Program-made: the position numbers and the translations under genes
Shown here: one piece after another, positions 50,272 to 61,581 of the stretch
Position numbering within the stretch: the first letter of the stretch is position 1
How the letters are laid out: every line of letters begins with the position of its first letter
Assembly (NCBI RefSeq): GCF_001422485.1
Contig: NZ_LMNF01000003.1
Coordinates: 101,443 to 165,442 of the forward strand
Source of the DNA: Agreia sp. Leaf283
Lineage (GTDB): Bacteria; Actinomycetota; Actinomycetes; Actinomycetales; Microbacteriaceae
DNA length: 64,000 bases
Direction of reading: 5' to 3'
The notes under the pieces: generated by a model
What the model was told of the DNA's origin: nothing
The model's database searches: none
The model's input: the letters and a program-made list of their open reading frames with translations, nothing else

Positions 50272-52482
50272 ATGACCGCGTCGGCCCCTGTCTCGCCACC
50301 CGGCGACAGCATCCTCGACGCCAAGCTCACCTCTGGCAGCCTCGGCGGCAAAACGGCGACGCCCCTGGCCAAGTCGCTGGGCATCGTCACCGTGGGTGAT
50401 CTGCTCAGCCACTACCCCCGGCGCTACGTCAAGCGCGGCGAGCTCACGGCGCTCGACAAGCTGCCCCTCGGCGAGAACGTCACAATCGTGGCCGAGGTGC
50501 GCACCGTCAAGAAGCGCACCATGAAGTCGCGCAACGGGTCGATCCTCGAGGTCAGCATCTCCGACGGCCAGGGGTTCCTCACCCTCACCTTCTTCAACCA
50601 GGCGTGGCGCGAGGCCCAGCTGCCCGTCGGCGCTCGCGGCATCTTCACGGGCAAGGTGTCCGACTACCGGGGCGCACTGCAGCTCGCGCATCCCGACTAC
50701 GAGATGTTCGACGACATCCAGCTCAAAGACGGTGCGGCCGCCACATCGAAATGGCTCGAGCAGCCGATTCCCATCTATCCCGCGAGCTCTGCCATCGCGA
50801 GCTGGCAGATCGCGAAGACGGTCGAGCTCATCCTCGACGGCCTCGGCGACATCCCCGACCCGGTGCCGGCCGACGTGGCCCACGAGCGGGGCCTCCTCTC
50901 CTACCGGCAGGCGCTCGAACTGGTGCATCGCCCCACCAAGACCGGCGACTGGCAGCGGGCACGCGACGCCCTGCGCTTTCACGAGGCGTTCGTGCTGCAG
51001 GCCGCGCTGCTCGAGCAGCGCCGCCTCGCCCACCAGCACGAGGCCATTCCGCGGGTGCCCAAGCCCGGCGGCTACCTCGAGAGGTTCGACAAGCAGTTGG
51101 CCTTCACCCTCACGGGCGACCAGCAGCTGGTGGGCCGCGAGATCGCCGACGACATGGCGCGGCACGAACCCATGAACCGCCTCGTGCAGGGTGAGGTCGG
51201 CTCGGGAAAGACCATCGTCGCGCTGCGGGCAATGCTGGCCACGGCCGACTCCGGAGGGCAGTCCGCGCTGCTCGCCCCCACAGAGGTGCTCGCCTCGCAG
51301 CACCTGCGCTCGATCGTGCGCTCGCTCGGCCCCGACCTCGCCGCCGAGCTCGTCCCCACATTGCACACCGGTCAGATGCCCACCGCCGACCGCCGCAAGG
51401 CGCTGCTGCGCATGGTCTCGGGGCAGGCGCGCATCGTCGTGGGCACGCATGCACTGCTCGGCGACAAGGTCACGTTCTACGACCTCGGGTTGGTGGTCGT
51501 CGACGAACAGCACCGCTTCGGCGTCGACCAGCGCGACGACCTGCGCCGCAAGGGCGCCACCCCTCCTCACGTGCTCGTGCTCACGGCCACGCCGATTCCT
51601 CGCACGGTCGCAATGACCGTCTTCGGCGACCTCGACGTGTCGACCATCGCCGAGCTCCCGGCCGGGCGCCAAGGCATCGAGACCTTCGTCGTGCCGCTCG
51701 CAGAGAAGCCCACCTGGAGCGCGCGCATCTGGACCAGGATGGCCGAGGAGCTCGCGCTCGGCAGGCAGGCGTTCGTCGTGTGCCCCGCCATCGACGCGAC
51801 CGCCACCGAAGATCCGGCGGGCGAAGAGCCCGTCGACGACGCGGCCGAGGCCGCGGGCCCGAGCCGACCCGTCGCATCCGTCGAGGCGATCACCGCCCTG
51901 GTCAAGGCCAGCCCGGCGCTCGCGGGCGCGCGGGTGGCGTCGCTGCACGGACGCATGCCGAGCGACGAGAAAGAGGCCGTGATGCGCGCATTCGCCGACG
52001 GCGGGCTCGACATCATCGTCGCCACCACGGTGATCGAGGTCGGCGTCGACGTGCCGAACGCGTCGACCATGGTCGTGATGGATGCCGAACGCTTCGGCGT
52101 TTCGCAACTGCACCAGCTGCGGGGTCGCGTCGGGCGCGGGGGAGTGCCGGGGCTCTGCCTGCTCGTCACGAACGCCGAGCTCGAAAGTGTCGCCCGACAG
52201 CGGGTCGACGCCGTCGCATCCACGCTCGACGGCTTCGAGCTCGCGCAGGTCGACCTCGAGCTGCGCCGTGAGGGCAACGTGCTGGGCCGTGCCCAGTCGG
52301 GCGGTCGATCGAGCCTTCGTCTACTTCGGGTCACGAGCGACGGCGACCTCATCCTCGACGCACGTATGGCCGCGTCGCTCATCATCGACGGCGACCCCGG
52401 ATTCGTGCAGCACCCGGCTATTCGCGAAGCGCTCGACCGGCGTCTGCGCGAGGTCGAGGCGGAGTTCCTGGTCAAGAGCTGA
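50272..52482 (+). CDS. recG: ATP-dependent DNA helicase RecG
   Basis: 736 residues. Wedge/OB domain (about 60-200, with GILTGKVSDYRG-type strands), then helicase domains: Walker A GEVGSGKTIVAL, DEQHRFGV box, TATPIPRT motif III, and later TTVIEVGVDVPNA and QLRGRVGRGG. RecG remodels stalled replication forks and branch-migrates Holliday junctions. Divergent from rsmD across 44 bp. Compared with E. coli there is a ~25-residue acidic insert near 505-530 (TEDPAGEEPVDDAAEA). Confidence 0.96.
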   Translation: MTASAPVSPPGDSILDAKLTSGSLGGKTATPLAKSLGIVTVGDLLSHYPRRYVKRGELTALDKLPLGENVTIVAEVRTVKKRTMKSRNGSILEVSISDGQGFLTLTFFNQAWREAQLPVGARGIFTGKVSDYRGALQLAHPDYEMFDDIQLKDGAAATSKWLEQPIPIYPASSAIASWQIAKTVELILDGLGDIPDPVPADVAHERGLLSYRQALELVHRPTKTGDWQRARDALRFHEAFVLQAALLEQRRLAHQHEAIPRVPKPGGYLERFDKQLAFTLTGDQQLVGREIADDMARHEPMNRLVQGEVGSGKTIVALRAMLATADSGGQSALLAPTEVLASQHLRSIVRSLGPDLAAELVPTLHTGQMPTADRRKALLRMVSGQARIVVGTHALLGDKVTFYDLGLVVVDEQHRFGVDQRDDLRRKGATPPHVLVLTATPIPRTVAMTVFGDLDVSTIAELPAGRQGIETFVVPLAEKPTWSARIWTRMAEELALGRQAFVVCPAIDATATEDPAGEEPVDDAAEAAGPSRPVASVEAITALVKASPALAGARVASLHGRMPSDEKEAVMRAFADGGLDIIVATTVIEVGVDVPNASTMVVMDAERFGVSQLHQLRGRVGRGGVPGLCLLVTNAELESVARQRVDAVASTLDGFELAQVDLELRREGNVLGRAQSGGRSSLRLLRVTSDGDLILDARMAASLIIDGDPGFVQHPAIREALDRRLREVEAEFLVKS

Positions 52483-52557
52483 CGTCGTGTCGGCGGCATT
52501 CTCTCCCCAGCGCCTCACAACGAGCCCGGTGATCGACTGTCCTCTGGCAGACACTGC

Positions 52558-52965
52558 CTATGGCAGAGAGGTGTCGACCTGCGGACCGATGTGCCGCTGA
52601 GCGCGAGGGGCCAGCTCGTTTTCGTCGCCTGAGCTCGAATCGAGCATCGGTTGATCGCGTTCGGCGAGGCGCGCCTTGACCGATGCTGCGACGGCAGCCA
52701 TCGGCCTCGGCGAGACATACGCGGAAGCTCCGGCAGCCAGCATCCTGCTGACAGGTCCTGAGTAGCGCACACCCAACTCGTCGTCTTCGGACAGACGTCG
52801 GCGCACAGAGTCCGAGAGGGGCATGGTCGTAGCAACGACCACAACGCTGGCCGGGATGGGCTCACGGGGGCTGCCGTCTGCTGGGCTTGGGCCAGCTGGT
52901 TGATCCGAAACGAACGGGTGAAAGTCCAGATCAAGGATCGGGACCGCCTCATCGGCGCAACTCAT
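52558..52965 (-). CDS. Hypothetical protein coupled to a phosphotransferase
   Basis: 135 residues from ATG 52965, overlapping the stop of the upstream phosphotransferase gene (ATGA). No domain recognised. It has a proline-rich front (about 20-36), one predicted strand-helix region (SVVVVATTMPLSDSVRRRLS), and a Ser/Asp-rich C-terminus. Codon use looks less biased than in the core genes. Convergent with recG. Confidence 0.5.
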   Translation of the reverse strand: MSCADEAVPILDLDFHPFVSDQPAGPSPADGSPREPIPASVVVVATTMPLSDSVRRRLSEDDELGVRYSGPVSRMLAAGASAYVSPRPMAAVAASVKARLAERDQPMLDSSSGDENELAPRAQRHIGPQVDTSLP

Positions 52966-53954
52966 TCGGCCATCCGGGCAAGCAAGCCGTCTGCAGCCGG
53001 TCCCCAGCCTGTGGGGTCCTGCCCCGGAGGGACGAGCACGAAGGAGAACCACAGCACGAGGACGTTCCACCACTCTCTTTCCGCCGCTGTCAAAGGGCGC
53101 TCGGACTCGTACCCGTCGAGGAGCCAGGCGTGCACGTGGGCGGGCACGGGCCCCCAGTCTCGAAAAAGGGTTCCGAGCATAACGGCCGATTGCGCGAGCT
53201 CCATGATGGGGAAATCGATCCGCGCTTCCTCGAAGTCCAGCACCGCGGCCACCTGGCGCCCGCTGCACAGAAGGTTGGCCGCACGGAAGTCACCGTGCAC
53301 GAGTTGCGCCGCCAGATGGTCGGACGGAGCACTTGCGACAAGCGAGATCACCTTTTCACGTGCGGACGACGAGAGAGCGCCCGAATGGTCGGATTCCAGC
53401 CAACCGGTGATTCGTGCTGCCAGCGGCTTGGGCGGATCGGCCAACTCGCTTACTTCTTTCGTGCCCGGATACCGGGCCAACGCGGCGTGCAACGTGGCGA
53501 GAGCGGCGCCGGCGGCCCGTACCTGATCTCGATCGGTTACATCCAACAGCTGGCCGCTGATCTGGCGTTGGAGACTGATCGAGGTGCCATTGCCATCTTC
53601 AACCTGAACGCGGCCATCGACTGAGGGCACGGGTTCCGAAACCGGTAGTCCTCGCTCACCAAGCCAAGCGGTGAGATGTGCCAACGCAGAAAGGCGTCGA
53701 AACCTCTCCGGGAGAACTGACCATTTTGCGAGGAACAATCCCGACGGGGCGCTGATCCATGCCAGGGCGTTGTGGCCGCTCATGACTATTCGCGTGACTG
53801 ATGTGGCCTCCAACCCCCAATGAACGCCTACGGTGGTAGCCACCCATTGGCCTACCTCAGCGGCGTCGCTGAACCCGAACCGCGTTGTCATCACGTCTGC
53901 GGGATCATCCTTCTCCCACAGCATGTCCAGAACTGGTGCAGAAAACTCGGTCAT
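52962..53954 (-). CDS. Aminoglycoside-phosphotransferase-like kinase
   Basis: 330 residues from ATG 53954 with GGGAG upstream. The APH fold is visible: LFLAKWSVLPERF (nucleotide-binding lysine), AAQLVHGDFRAANLLC (catalytic Asp, H-G-D-x-x-x-x-N) and VAAVLDFEEARIDFP (metal-binding D-F-E). It should phosphorylate a small hydroxylated molecule; antibiotic resistance cannot be assumed. Followed by the coupled hypothetical gene. Confidence 0.85.
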   Translation of the reverse strand: MTEFSAPVLDMLWEKDDPADVMTTRFGFSDAAEVGQWVATTVGVHWGLEATSVTRIVMSGHNALAWISAPSGLFLAKWSVLPERFRRLSALAHLTAWLGERGLPVSEPVPSVDGRVQVEDGNGTSISLQRQISGQLLDVTDRDQVRAAGAALATLHAALARYPGTKEVSELADPPKPLAARITGWLESDHSGALSSSAREKVISLVASAPSDHLAAQLVHGDFRAANLLCSGRQVAAVLDFEEARIDFPIMELAQSAVMLGTLFRDWGPVPAHVHAWLLDGYESERPLTAAEREWWNVLVLWFSFVLVPPGQDPTGWGPAADGLLARMAE

Positions 53955-54012
53955 GCTTCTCCCGGCGGTCAAGGCTCTTGCTGGAACGGGCGTCGATTCT
54001 CCCTCTCGGATC

Positions 54013-54450
54013 CTAGGTGCCGAAGTGAGTCAGACTTCCTCCCGAATCGAAGCGTGCGCTGGGTGCCCATGCGATTTCCCATCGGTTGCTTTCCGGATCG
54101 GCGATGTGACCAGATCTTCCGCCCCACTCTCTCGAAGCGGCAGGCGCGATCACCGTTGCGCCCGCTTCGATCGCAGCCGCAATAGCTTCGTCGACCTCGC
54201 CGGCTGAATCGACATTGCAGGCGAAGGTGACTCCGGACCACCCCAGCGGCCCCGTCGTATCCGCCCCGGATTCTGAGGCCAGGACGGTTTCTGGGTACAG
54301 CGCGAACAGCACGCCGCCGACAAGATACGCCGCCCAGTCGTCGCCGCTGCCCGCGACTTCGTGCCACCCGAGCGCGCCATAGAATCGTCGCAATCGTGGC
54401 AGATCCCTCGCTCCGACGGTCACAACGGACAAACGGGGTGGCATGGGCAT
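54013..54450 (-). CDS. VOC (glyoxalase/bleomycin-resistance) family protein
   Basis: 145 residues from ATG 54450; ATG 54444 and GTG 54483 are alternatives, and none has a clear ribosome binding site. LSVVTVGARDLPRLRRFYGALGW is the classic opening (cited in part), followed by VLFALYPETVLA and DPESNRWEIAWAPSARF at the C-terminal half. Binds a metal and a small ligand in the family; function unknown. Ends 58 bp before the phosphotransferase gene start on the same strand. Confidence 0.85.
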   Translation of the reverse strand: MPMPPRLSVVTVGARDLPRLRRFYGALGWHEVAGSGDDWAAYLVGGVLFALYPETVLASESGADTTGPLGWSGVTFACNVDSAGEVDEAIAAAIEAGATVIAPAASREWGGRSGHIADPESNRWEIAWAPSARFDSGGSLTHFGT

Positions 54451-54524
54451 AGATCGAGTCTGCCGTTCCGTTGGATTTGCCACCAGTAGGTGGAAGAGTG
54501 CTCAAGTGACACCCGGGAGGTTCT

Positions 54525-54866
54525 ATGAAGGTCATGCTCTTGATGTGGTCTGATGGCAGCTATGCGGGAGGCGGGACAGCGGACGACTACGCGGCCTGGG
54601 CCGATTACGAGACGCTGCTCAAGAGAGAAGAGGTTTTCGTCGAATCGGGCCAGTTCGCCGATGCCGGCGAGAGTCTGTCCATCAAGACTGCCCTGACTCT
54701 GCCTGACAGCACGGCCGGCAAGACGACTCCGCTCCAGACGAGCGAGAACAGTGCTCTCGTCGGGTACTACGTGCTCGAGTGCCCGAGTCGTGCCGAAGCG
54801 GTTCGGTTCGCCCGTCTTGCTCCCCTCTACGGCTCGGTCGAGATTCGCGAGCTTGCCGAGTATTGA
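54525..54866 (+). CDS. YCII-related (DGPF-type) protein
   Basis: 113 residues from ATG 54525 with GGGAGG upstream. MKVMLLMWSDGSY, a short helix with YETLLKREEVFVESGQF and a C-terminal RLAPLYGSVEIRELAEY match the YCII/DGPF ferredoxin-like fold. These proteins often accompany ECF sigma factors; here none is adjacent. Divergent from the VOC gene. Confidence 0.82.
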   Translation: MKVMLLMWSDGSYAGGGTADDYAAWADYETLLKREEVFVESGQFADAGESLSIKTALTLPDSTAGKTTPLQTSENSALVGYYVLECPSRAEAVRFARLAPLYGSVEIRELAEY

Positions 54867-55015
54867 CACTCGGCCCTTCCGATCTTGGTGACGGCCTCAG
54901 GTGATCGGCTCCGAACGGCACGCTGACGGTGAGAACTATGACCACTCCCAGGACCGACCGATGGTTGTCGCGGGCGGATGACGCCCACGGCACGACCTAC
55001 TGACACCATGGAGTC

Positions 55016-56671
<1,656 letters not shown>

Positions 56672-56680
56672 GGTCGAACA

Positions 56681-57163
56681 ATGAGCAGCGTCGCCGTCGT
56701 CCCCGGGTCGTTCGACCCCGTCACCCTCGGACATCTCGATGTCATCTCCCGCGCCGCCGGCCTCTTCGACGAGGTGCATGTGCTGGTAGTGCACAACCCT
56801 GCGAAGACGGCGCTCCTGCCCATCTCGCAGCGCGTGCGTCTCATCGAGCAGGCGATCCTCGATGAGGGCCTGCCCCGCAACATCGTCGTCAACTCGTGGA
56901 GCGTCGGGCTGCTCGTCGACTACTGCACCGACGTGGGCGCGCGTGCCCTCGTCAAGGGAATCCGTTCGCAGGTCGACGTGGCCTACGAGACCCCCATGGC
57001 GATCGTGAACCGCAACCTCGCCGGTGTCGAAACGGTCTTCCTCCTTCCTGACCCGGCGCACGCGCACGTGTCGAGTTCGCTCGTGCGGCAGGTGTCGGCT
57101 CTCGGCGGAGACGTGTCTCCGTATGTGCCGACCGTTGTCGCCGACTTCTTGAACACCCAATAA
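56681..57163 (+). CDS. coaD: Phosphopantetheine adenylyltransferase
   Basis: 160 residues. Penultimate step of coenzyme A synthesis. The nucleotidyltransferase signature [13 protein letters not shown], the phosphopantetheine loop [14 protein letters not shown] and [21 protein letters not shown] (cited in part; S-S-x-x-R motif) are present. Conserved near rsmD and recG in actinobacteria. Confidence 0.97.
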   Translation: MSSVAVVPGSFDPVTLGHLDVISRAAGLFDEVHVLVVHNPAKTALLPISQRVRLIEQAILDEGLPRNIVVNSWSVGLLVDYCTDVGARALVKGIRSQVDVAYETPMAIVNRNLAGVETVFLLPDPAHAHVSSSLVRQVSALGGDVSPYVPTVVADFLNTQ

Positions 57164-57210
57164 GGCGCCGTCGAAACCTGTTCTTCACACGCGAGTGGGA
57201 AGATGGAGAC

Positions 57211-58212
57211 ATGTCTGATCTCTCCATCGGCTATGCCGCCATGCTCGAGCAGTTCCACCCCACCGAGGCCGTCGCCCTGTCGGCGCTCGCCGAACAGCAC
57301 GGCTTCACCGGTGTGATGGCGGCCGACCACTTCCAACCGTGGGTTCCCCAGCAGGGCCAGAGCGCCTTCGTCTGGGAGGTCCTCGCCGCCCTCGGCGAGC
57401 GCACCACGGGCGACTTCGGGCCCGGAGTCACGGCCCCGACGTTCCGCTGGCATCCTGCGATGGTGGCCCAGGCATCCGCGACCCTCGGCGCCATGTACCC
57501 GGGCCGGCACTGGCTCGGACTCGGATCGGGCGAGGCCCTCAACGAGCACATCGTGGGCGGCTACTGGCCCGAGGCACCCGAGCGCATCAACCGCATGTTC
57601 GAGGCCATCGAGATCATCAACAAGCTCTTCACCGCATCGATCGCGGGCAAAGACGTGAAGCACTCCGGCCAGTTCTACAAGCTCGAGTCCACCCGCCTGT
57701 GGACCATGCCGCCCGTCGCGCCCGAGATCCTCGTCGCCACGGCCGGTCCGGTCACCGCGAAGAGGGCCGGTCGCCACGTCGACGGGCTCATCACCGTGGG
57801 TGCGCCGCTCGCCAAGATCGAGGGCCTCTTCGCCAAGTTCGAGGAGGGTGCGCGCGAGGCGGGCAAAGACCCGTCGACGATGCCGCGTGTTCTGCAGCTG
57901 CACATGTCGTGGGCCGAGACCGACGAGATCGCCCTGGTCAACGCCATGACCGAGTGGCCCAACGGCGGAATGAAGTTCCCGAAGGGCGACATCCGCTCGC
58001 CGTTCGAGCTCGAGCAGATGGCCAAGCTCGTCCGCCCCGAAGACTTCGAGGGCCGCCTGGTCATCTCGAGCGACCCCGACGTTCACCGCGCCTACATCCA
58101 GAGCTTCATCGACCTCGGCTTCGACCGCGTGTACCTGCACAACGTCGGCCGAAACCAGAAGGAGTGGATCGAGGTCTTCGGCCGCGACGTGCTGCCGAAG
58201 CTGCACCGCTAG
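57211..58212 (+). CDS. F420-dependent dehydrogenase of the Fgd (G6PDH) family
   Basis: 333 residues of the luciferase-like superfamily. The N-terminus [37 protein letters not shown] (histidine and tryptophan of the F420 pocket), [12 protein letters not shown] and [15 protein letters not shown] match the F420-dependent glucose-6-phosphate dehydrogenase group. It reduces F420, probably with glucose-6-phosphate or a similar electron donor. The stop overlaps the cofE start by one base (TAGTG), placing it in an F420 operon. Exact donor unproven. Confidence 0.85.
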   Translation: MSDLSIGYAAMLEQFHPTEAVALSALAEQHGFTGVMAADHFQPWVPQQGQSAFVWEVLAALGERTTGDFGPGVTAPTFRWHPAMVAQASATLGAMYPGRHWLGLGSGEALNEHIVGGYWPEAPERINRMFEAIEIINKLFTASIAGKDVKHSGQFYKLESTRLWTMPPVAPEILVATAGPVTAKRAGRHVDGLITVGAPLAKIEGLFAKFEEGAREAGKDPSTMPRVLQLHMSWAETDEIALVNAMTEWPNGGMKFPKGDIRSPFELEQMAKLVRPEDFEGRLVISSDPDVHRAYIQSFIDLGFDRVYLHNVGRNQKEWIEVFGRDVLPKLHR

Positions 58213-59066
58213 TGTCTCGGCGCCACGCCGCCGAGATCCGGATCATCGGCATCGAGGGCATCCCCGAGGTCTCGCCGGGAGACGACCTCGCCGAGCTCAT
58301 CGCGTCGGCGCTCGTCGGCCAGCAGCTCGTGCTCGAAGACGGCGACATCCTCGTCGTCACGTCGAAGATCGTCTCCAAGGCCGAGGGCCGCGTCATCGCT
58401 GCGGCCGACCGCGAAGACGCGATCACCCGCGAGACCGTTCGGCTCGTCGCGTCGCGCCCGCATCCCGGCGGGGTCACCCGCATCGTCGAGAACCGGCAGG
58501 GACTCGTGCAGGCCGCAGCCGGTGTCGACGCGAGCAACACGCCCGACGGCACCATCCTGCTGCTTCCCGAAGACCCGGATGCCTCGGCCCGGGCCGTGTG
58601 CGCGGCCGTGCGTCGGGCATCCGGTGCGCGTGTGGGCGTTCTGGTGTCCGACACCCTCGGTCGGGCATGGCGGGAGGGCCAGATCGACGCGGCCATCGGT
58701 GCGGCCGGAGTGCTGGTCATCGACGACCTGCGCGGCAGCACTGACACCTTCGGGCAGACCCTCTCGGTCACACAGGCGGCCACGGGCGATGAGCTCGCGT
58801 CGGCGACAGACCTCGTCAAGGGCAAGGCCACCGGCATACCGGTCGCGCTGGTGCGTGGCCTCGAGCGGCTGGTCGTCGAGACGCTCGACACCCCGGCGCG
58901 CGCCCTGGTGCGCGATCCGGCGAACGACATGTTCCGGCTCGGCTCCGACGAGGCCCACGCGCAGGGGTTCACAGAGGGCTACAGTCGCGGGCTCGCGGAT
59001 GCGCGACGCGGCCACCGCGCATCGGCTCGGCCGTCGCGCGTGCGCCTGCGCCGGAGAACGCGATGA
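58212..59066 (+). CDS. cofE: Coenzyme F420-0:L-glutamate ligase (stand-alone)
   Basis: 284 residues from GTG 58212. It adds glutamates to F420-0 with GTP. The family core is visible: [19 protein letters not shown] (cited in part), [32 protein letters not shown] (cited in part) and [14 protein letters not shown]. Mycobacterial FbiB fuses this domain to a nitroreductase-like domain needed for dehydro-F420 reduction and long tails; that domain is missing here. Instead the C-terminus is a 40-residue Arg-rich tail. Overlaps cofC by 4 bp. Confidence 0.93.
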   Translation: MSRRHAAEIRIIGIEGIPEVSPGDDLAELIASALVGQQLVLEDGDILVVTSKIVSKAEGRVIAAADREDAITRETVRLVASRPHPGGVTRIVENRQGLVQAAAGVDASNTPDGTILLLPEDPDASARAVCAAVRRASGARVGVLVSDTLGRAWREGQIDAAIGAAGVLVIDDLRGSTDTFGQTLSVTQAATGDELASATDLVKGKATGIPVALVRGLERLVVETLDTPARALVRDPANDMFRLGSDEAHAQGFTEGYSRGLADARRGHRASARPSRVRLRRRTR

Positions 59067-59704
59067 GTGCCACGGGCGACTGGGTCGTCGTAATGCCCGT
59101 CAAGGGCACGTCCGGGTCGAAGAGCAGACTCCTCGGCGGCCTCGCCGAGTCCGAGATCCCTGGGGCGCTCCGTGCCGAGTTCGCGGTGGCGCTCGCGCTC
59201 GACGCCGTCGACGCCGTGCGCACCGCCCTGCCCGTCATTCGGGTGATCGTGGTCACGAGCGCCGAGGTCTCCGAGCGGTTCGAGTCTCTCGGAGCCCTCG
59301 TTCGACGCGATCCCGGCACGGGCCTGAATGCCGCCTTCACCCGGGGCGTGCGCGCCGCCATGGAACTGAACCCGGGGCATCCCGTCGCCGCCCTGATGAG
59401 CGACCTCGCCGCGATCAGGCCACGAGACGTGACGGCGGCGCTCGAACTCGCGACCGCGCATCCGCTCGGCATGCTCACCGATAAAGACGGAACCGGAACG
59501 ACCATGCTGTCGGCCCTGCCTCCGCGCGACCTCGTTCCCCGCTTCGGGCTCGGCTCCGCCCGGCGGCACCGCGAGGCCGGGCACGTCGAGCTCGAGCTCG
59601 CCCGGGGCGACCGGATGCGCCTTGACATCGACACCGCCGACGACCTGGCGACGGCACGCTCACTCGGGCTGGGCCCCCGTGCCCGGGCTGTGCTCGGGCA
59701 GTAG
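59063..59704 (+). CDS. cofC: Phosphoenolpyruvate/2-phospholactate guanylyltransferase (CofC/FbiD)
   Basis: 213 residues from ATG 59063 (ATGA overlap with cofE). It makes the GDP- or GTP-activated three-carbon unit that CofD joins to the deazaflavin. Nucleotide-binding opening [28 protein letters not shown] with the metal-binding aspartate, and a C-terminal LDIDTADDL match the family. In actinobacteria the substrate is phosphoenolpyruvate, giving dehydro-F420. Confidence 0.9.
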   Translation: MSATGDWVVVMPVKGTSGSKSRLLGGLAESEIPGALRAEFAVALALDAVDAVRTALPVIRVIVVTSAEVSERFESLGALVRRDPGTGLNAAFTRGVRAAMELNPGHPVAALMSDLAAIRPRDVTAALELATAHPLGMLTDKDGTGTTMLSALPPRDLVPRFGLGSARRHREAGHVELELARGDRMRLDIDTADDLATARSLGLGPRARAVLGQ

Positions 59705-59749
59705 CGCAATGGCTTCCGCGAAGGCCCGGCGGGTGAGAGGGTGTGAGGC

Positions 59750-60064
59750 ATGGACCCCGATGATCGCGTCTCCGCACGGCGGGTCAATCCGTACGAGGTG
59801 GCCCTGTGGATCTTCGGCGTGGTCGCCGTCGCAGCGGCGGTGTGGAGCACCCAGTGGGCCAACAGCGCGGTCTCCCTGGCGAACGGCGGCTACTACTGCG
59901 ACGACGCGGGCAACTGCACCGAGCGGTACGACTTCGTTCTGACCCAGACGGTCCTCGTGCTCGCGCCGTCGGTGATGATCGCCGGGCTCATCGCGATCGT
60001 CGTCGCCCTCGCCCTCAGGGCATGGCTTGCGGTGCGGTCCGGACATGGGAGAGTGAGTGCATGA
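59750..60064 (+). CDS. Small membrane protein, tandem paralogue A
   Basis: 104 residues with two membrane helices (about 15-38, VALWIFGVVAVAAAVWS, and 68-92, LAPSVMIAGLIAIVVALAL) joined by a loop with two cysteines (YYCDDAGNC). Unknown family. It overlaps the next gene by 4 bp (ATGA), and the two share the pattern RVNP(Y/F)E(V/I)ALW and A-P-x-x-x-x-A-G-L, so they arose by duplication. Confidence 0.7.
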   Translation: MDPDDRVSARRVNPYEVALWIFGVVAVAAAVWSTQWANSAVSLANGGYYCDDAGNCTERYDFVLTQTVLVLAPSVMIAGLIAIVVALALRAWLAVRSGHGRVSA

Positions 60065-60495
60065 ATCACCACAGCCGTGTGAACCCCTTCGAGATCGCGC
60101 TCTGGGTTCTGGGTGCCGTGCTCATTGTCGGTGGCATCGCGTCTTCTGCGTGGGCGATAGGTCGTCTCGGGGGAGGAGGCCCCAATAGTGCGGGCTTCGT
60201 AGCTACTCAGTTGATCTATACGGTCGCCCCAGCCGCCGTCACCGCGGGTCTGGTCGCCATCGTCGCAGCGCTGGCTTTTCGCGCGGCGCTGCTCGTCGTC
60301 GCCAGGCGCGCCGCTTCGTTGGCCGAGGAGGCCCCGCTCGTGGAGCCATCAGCGACGACAGTGACCATGGAGGCCCCGGGCCCCGCGTCCTCCGCAGAAA
60401 GCGCGTTGCAGGGAGCTCCTGTTTCGTTCGACCCTCCGAGGTTCAGGCAGCGCCAGCGCGCGACCGACCACTCGGCGTTCAAGAGGCCGAGCTAG
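60061..60495 (+). CDS. Small membrane protein, tandem paralogue B
   Basis: 144 residues from ATG 60061, inside the stop of paralogue A. The first ~85 residues repeat its layout: RVNPFEIALWVLGAVLIVGG, then VAPAAVTAGLVAIVAALAF. The linker cysteines of A are missing. A Ser/Ala/Pro-rich cytoplasmic tail of ~55 residues is added. No function known. Convergent with cofD, 9 bp apart. Confidence 0.7.
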   Translation: MNHHSRVNPFEIALWVLGAVLIVGGIASSAWAIGRLGGGGPNSAGFVATQLIYTVAPAAVTAGLVAIVAALAFRAALLVVARRAASLAEEAPLVEPSATTVTMEAPGPASSAESALQGAPVSFDPPRFRQRQRATDHSAFKRPS

Positions 60496-60504
60496 TCGGT
60501 CCGA

Positions 60505-61506
60505 CTAGGCCCCGAGTTCCCTCGCCGTCTTCAGGGCTGCGGCGGCGAGCACTCCGCTGAGATCGTCGTTGTGCATCCAGAGCGGCACCGGCCTCGAGCG
60601 GATTCCTGCGCCGTGCAGGGCGGGAACAGCCCCCGCATCCGTGGAGTCGACGAGCCATGCGTCGAGGATTCCGCCGTTCGCCCGGGCGCCGTAGTGCAGC
60701 CCGACAGCCTCGGCAGTGATGCCGACACCGATCGCCGTGAGGCAGGCAGCGGCCATGCCACGCACGGCGGACCCGTCGATGATGGGGGAGACGCCGACGA
60801 CGGGTGCTGCGGTCTCGGCCAGGGCTTCGCGAACGCCGGGGATGTCGATGGTCGTTCCGATCGAGACGACCGGGTTTGACGGCGCGATCAGCACCACGTC
60901 GGCGTCGAGGATGGCGGCGCGCGCCTCGGGCGTGACGCTCGCGTTCTCGATGCCGCGCTGCACGAAGCCCCTTGTGGGCAGGTTGGCGCGGTGCTTCACC
61001 CACCACTCCTCGAAGTGGATCTCGGTGTCGACGCCCTCGTCGGTGACCGACACGAAGGTCGGCACGTCGGCATCCGTCACGGGCAGCAGGCGCACGCCGA
61101 TCGACGGCCAACGCGACTGGATTCGACGGGTCGCCTCGGTCAGTGTCAGACCGTCGCGCAGAAAGTGCGATCGCGCGATGTGCGTTCCGAGGTCGAGGTC
61201 GCCCAGGGTGAACCACGGCCAGCCCACGCCGAACGCGGTGAGTTCGGCGCTCACCCTCTCGGATTCGCCGGCCCGTCCCCAGCCGCGCACCTCGTCGTTC
61301 GCGCCCGCGAGCGAGTACATGATCGAGTCGAGGTCGGGACACACCTTGAGGCCGGTGAGCCACACGTCGTCTCCGGTGTTGACGATCGCGCTCACCTCGT
61401 CGGTGTGCCCGCCTTCGCCGTCGGGGTGGACGATGGACAGGTGGTGGCGGAGTCCCCGCAGGAACTTGGCCCCGCCGACACCTCCCGCGAGTACGGCGAT
61501 CTTCAC
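60505..61506 (-). CDS. cofD: 2-phospho-L-lactate/enolpyruvyl transferase (CofD/FbiA)
   Basis: 333 residues. Transfers the activated three-carbon unit to the deazaflavin Fo, forming (dehydro-)F420-0. MKIAVLAGGVGGAKFLRGL and IVNTGDDVWLTGLKVCPDLD (cited in part) are the family N-terminus; LIAPSNPVVSIGTTIDIPGV (cited in part) is the nucleotide-binding part. Encoded on the opposite strand from cofE-cofC and converging with it, so expression is separate. The Fo synthase gene fbiC is not in the window. Confidence 0.94.
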   Translation of the reverse strand: MKIAVLAGGVGGAKFLRGLRHHLSIVHPDGEGGHTDEVSAIVNTGDDVWLTGLKVCPDLDSIMYSLAGANDEVRGWGRAGESERVSAELTAFGVGWPWFTLGDLDLGTHIARSHFLRDGLTLTEATRRIQSRWPSIGVRLLPVTDADVPTFVSVTDEGVDTEIHFEEWWVKHRANLPTRGFVQRGIENASVTPEARAAILDADVVLIAPSNPVVSIGTTIDIPGVREALAETAAPVVGVSPIIDGSAVRGMAAACLTAIGVGITAEAVGLHYGARANGGILDAWLVDSTDAGAVPALHGAGIRSRPVPLWMHNDDLSGVLAAAALKTARELGA

Positions 61507-61581
61507 GAGCCGAGTTTATCCCCGACGGCGGCACCCACCGGGCGACGCTGCGCCGACCCGGGCAGTGGGATAATCGTCGGC

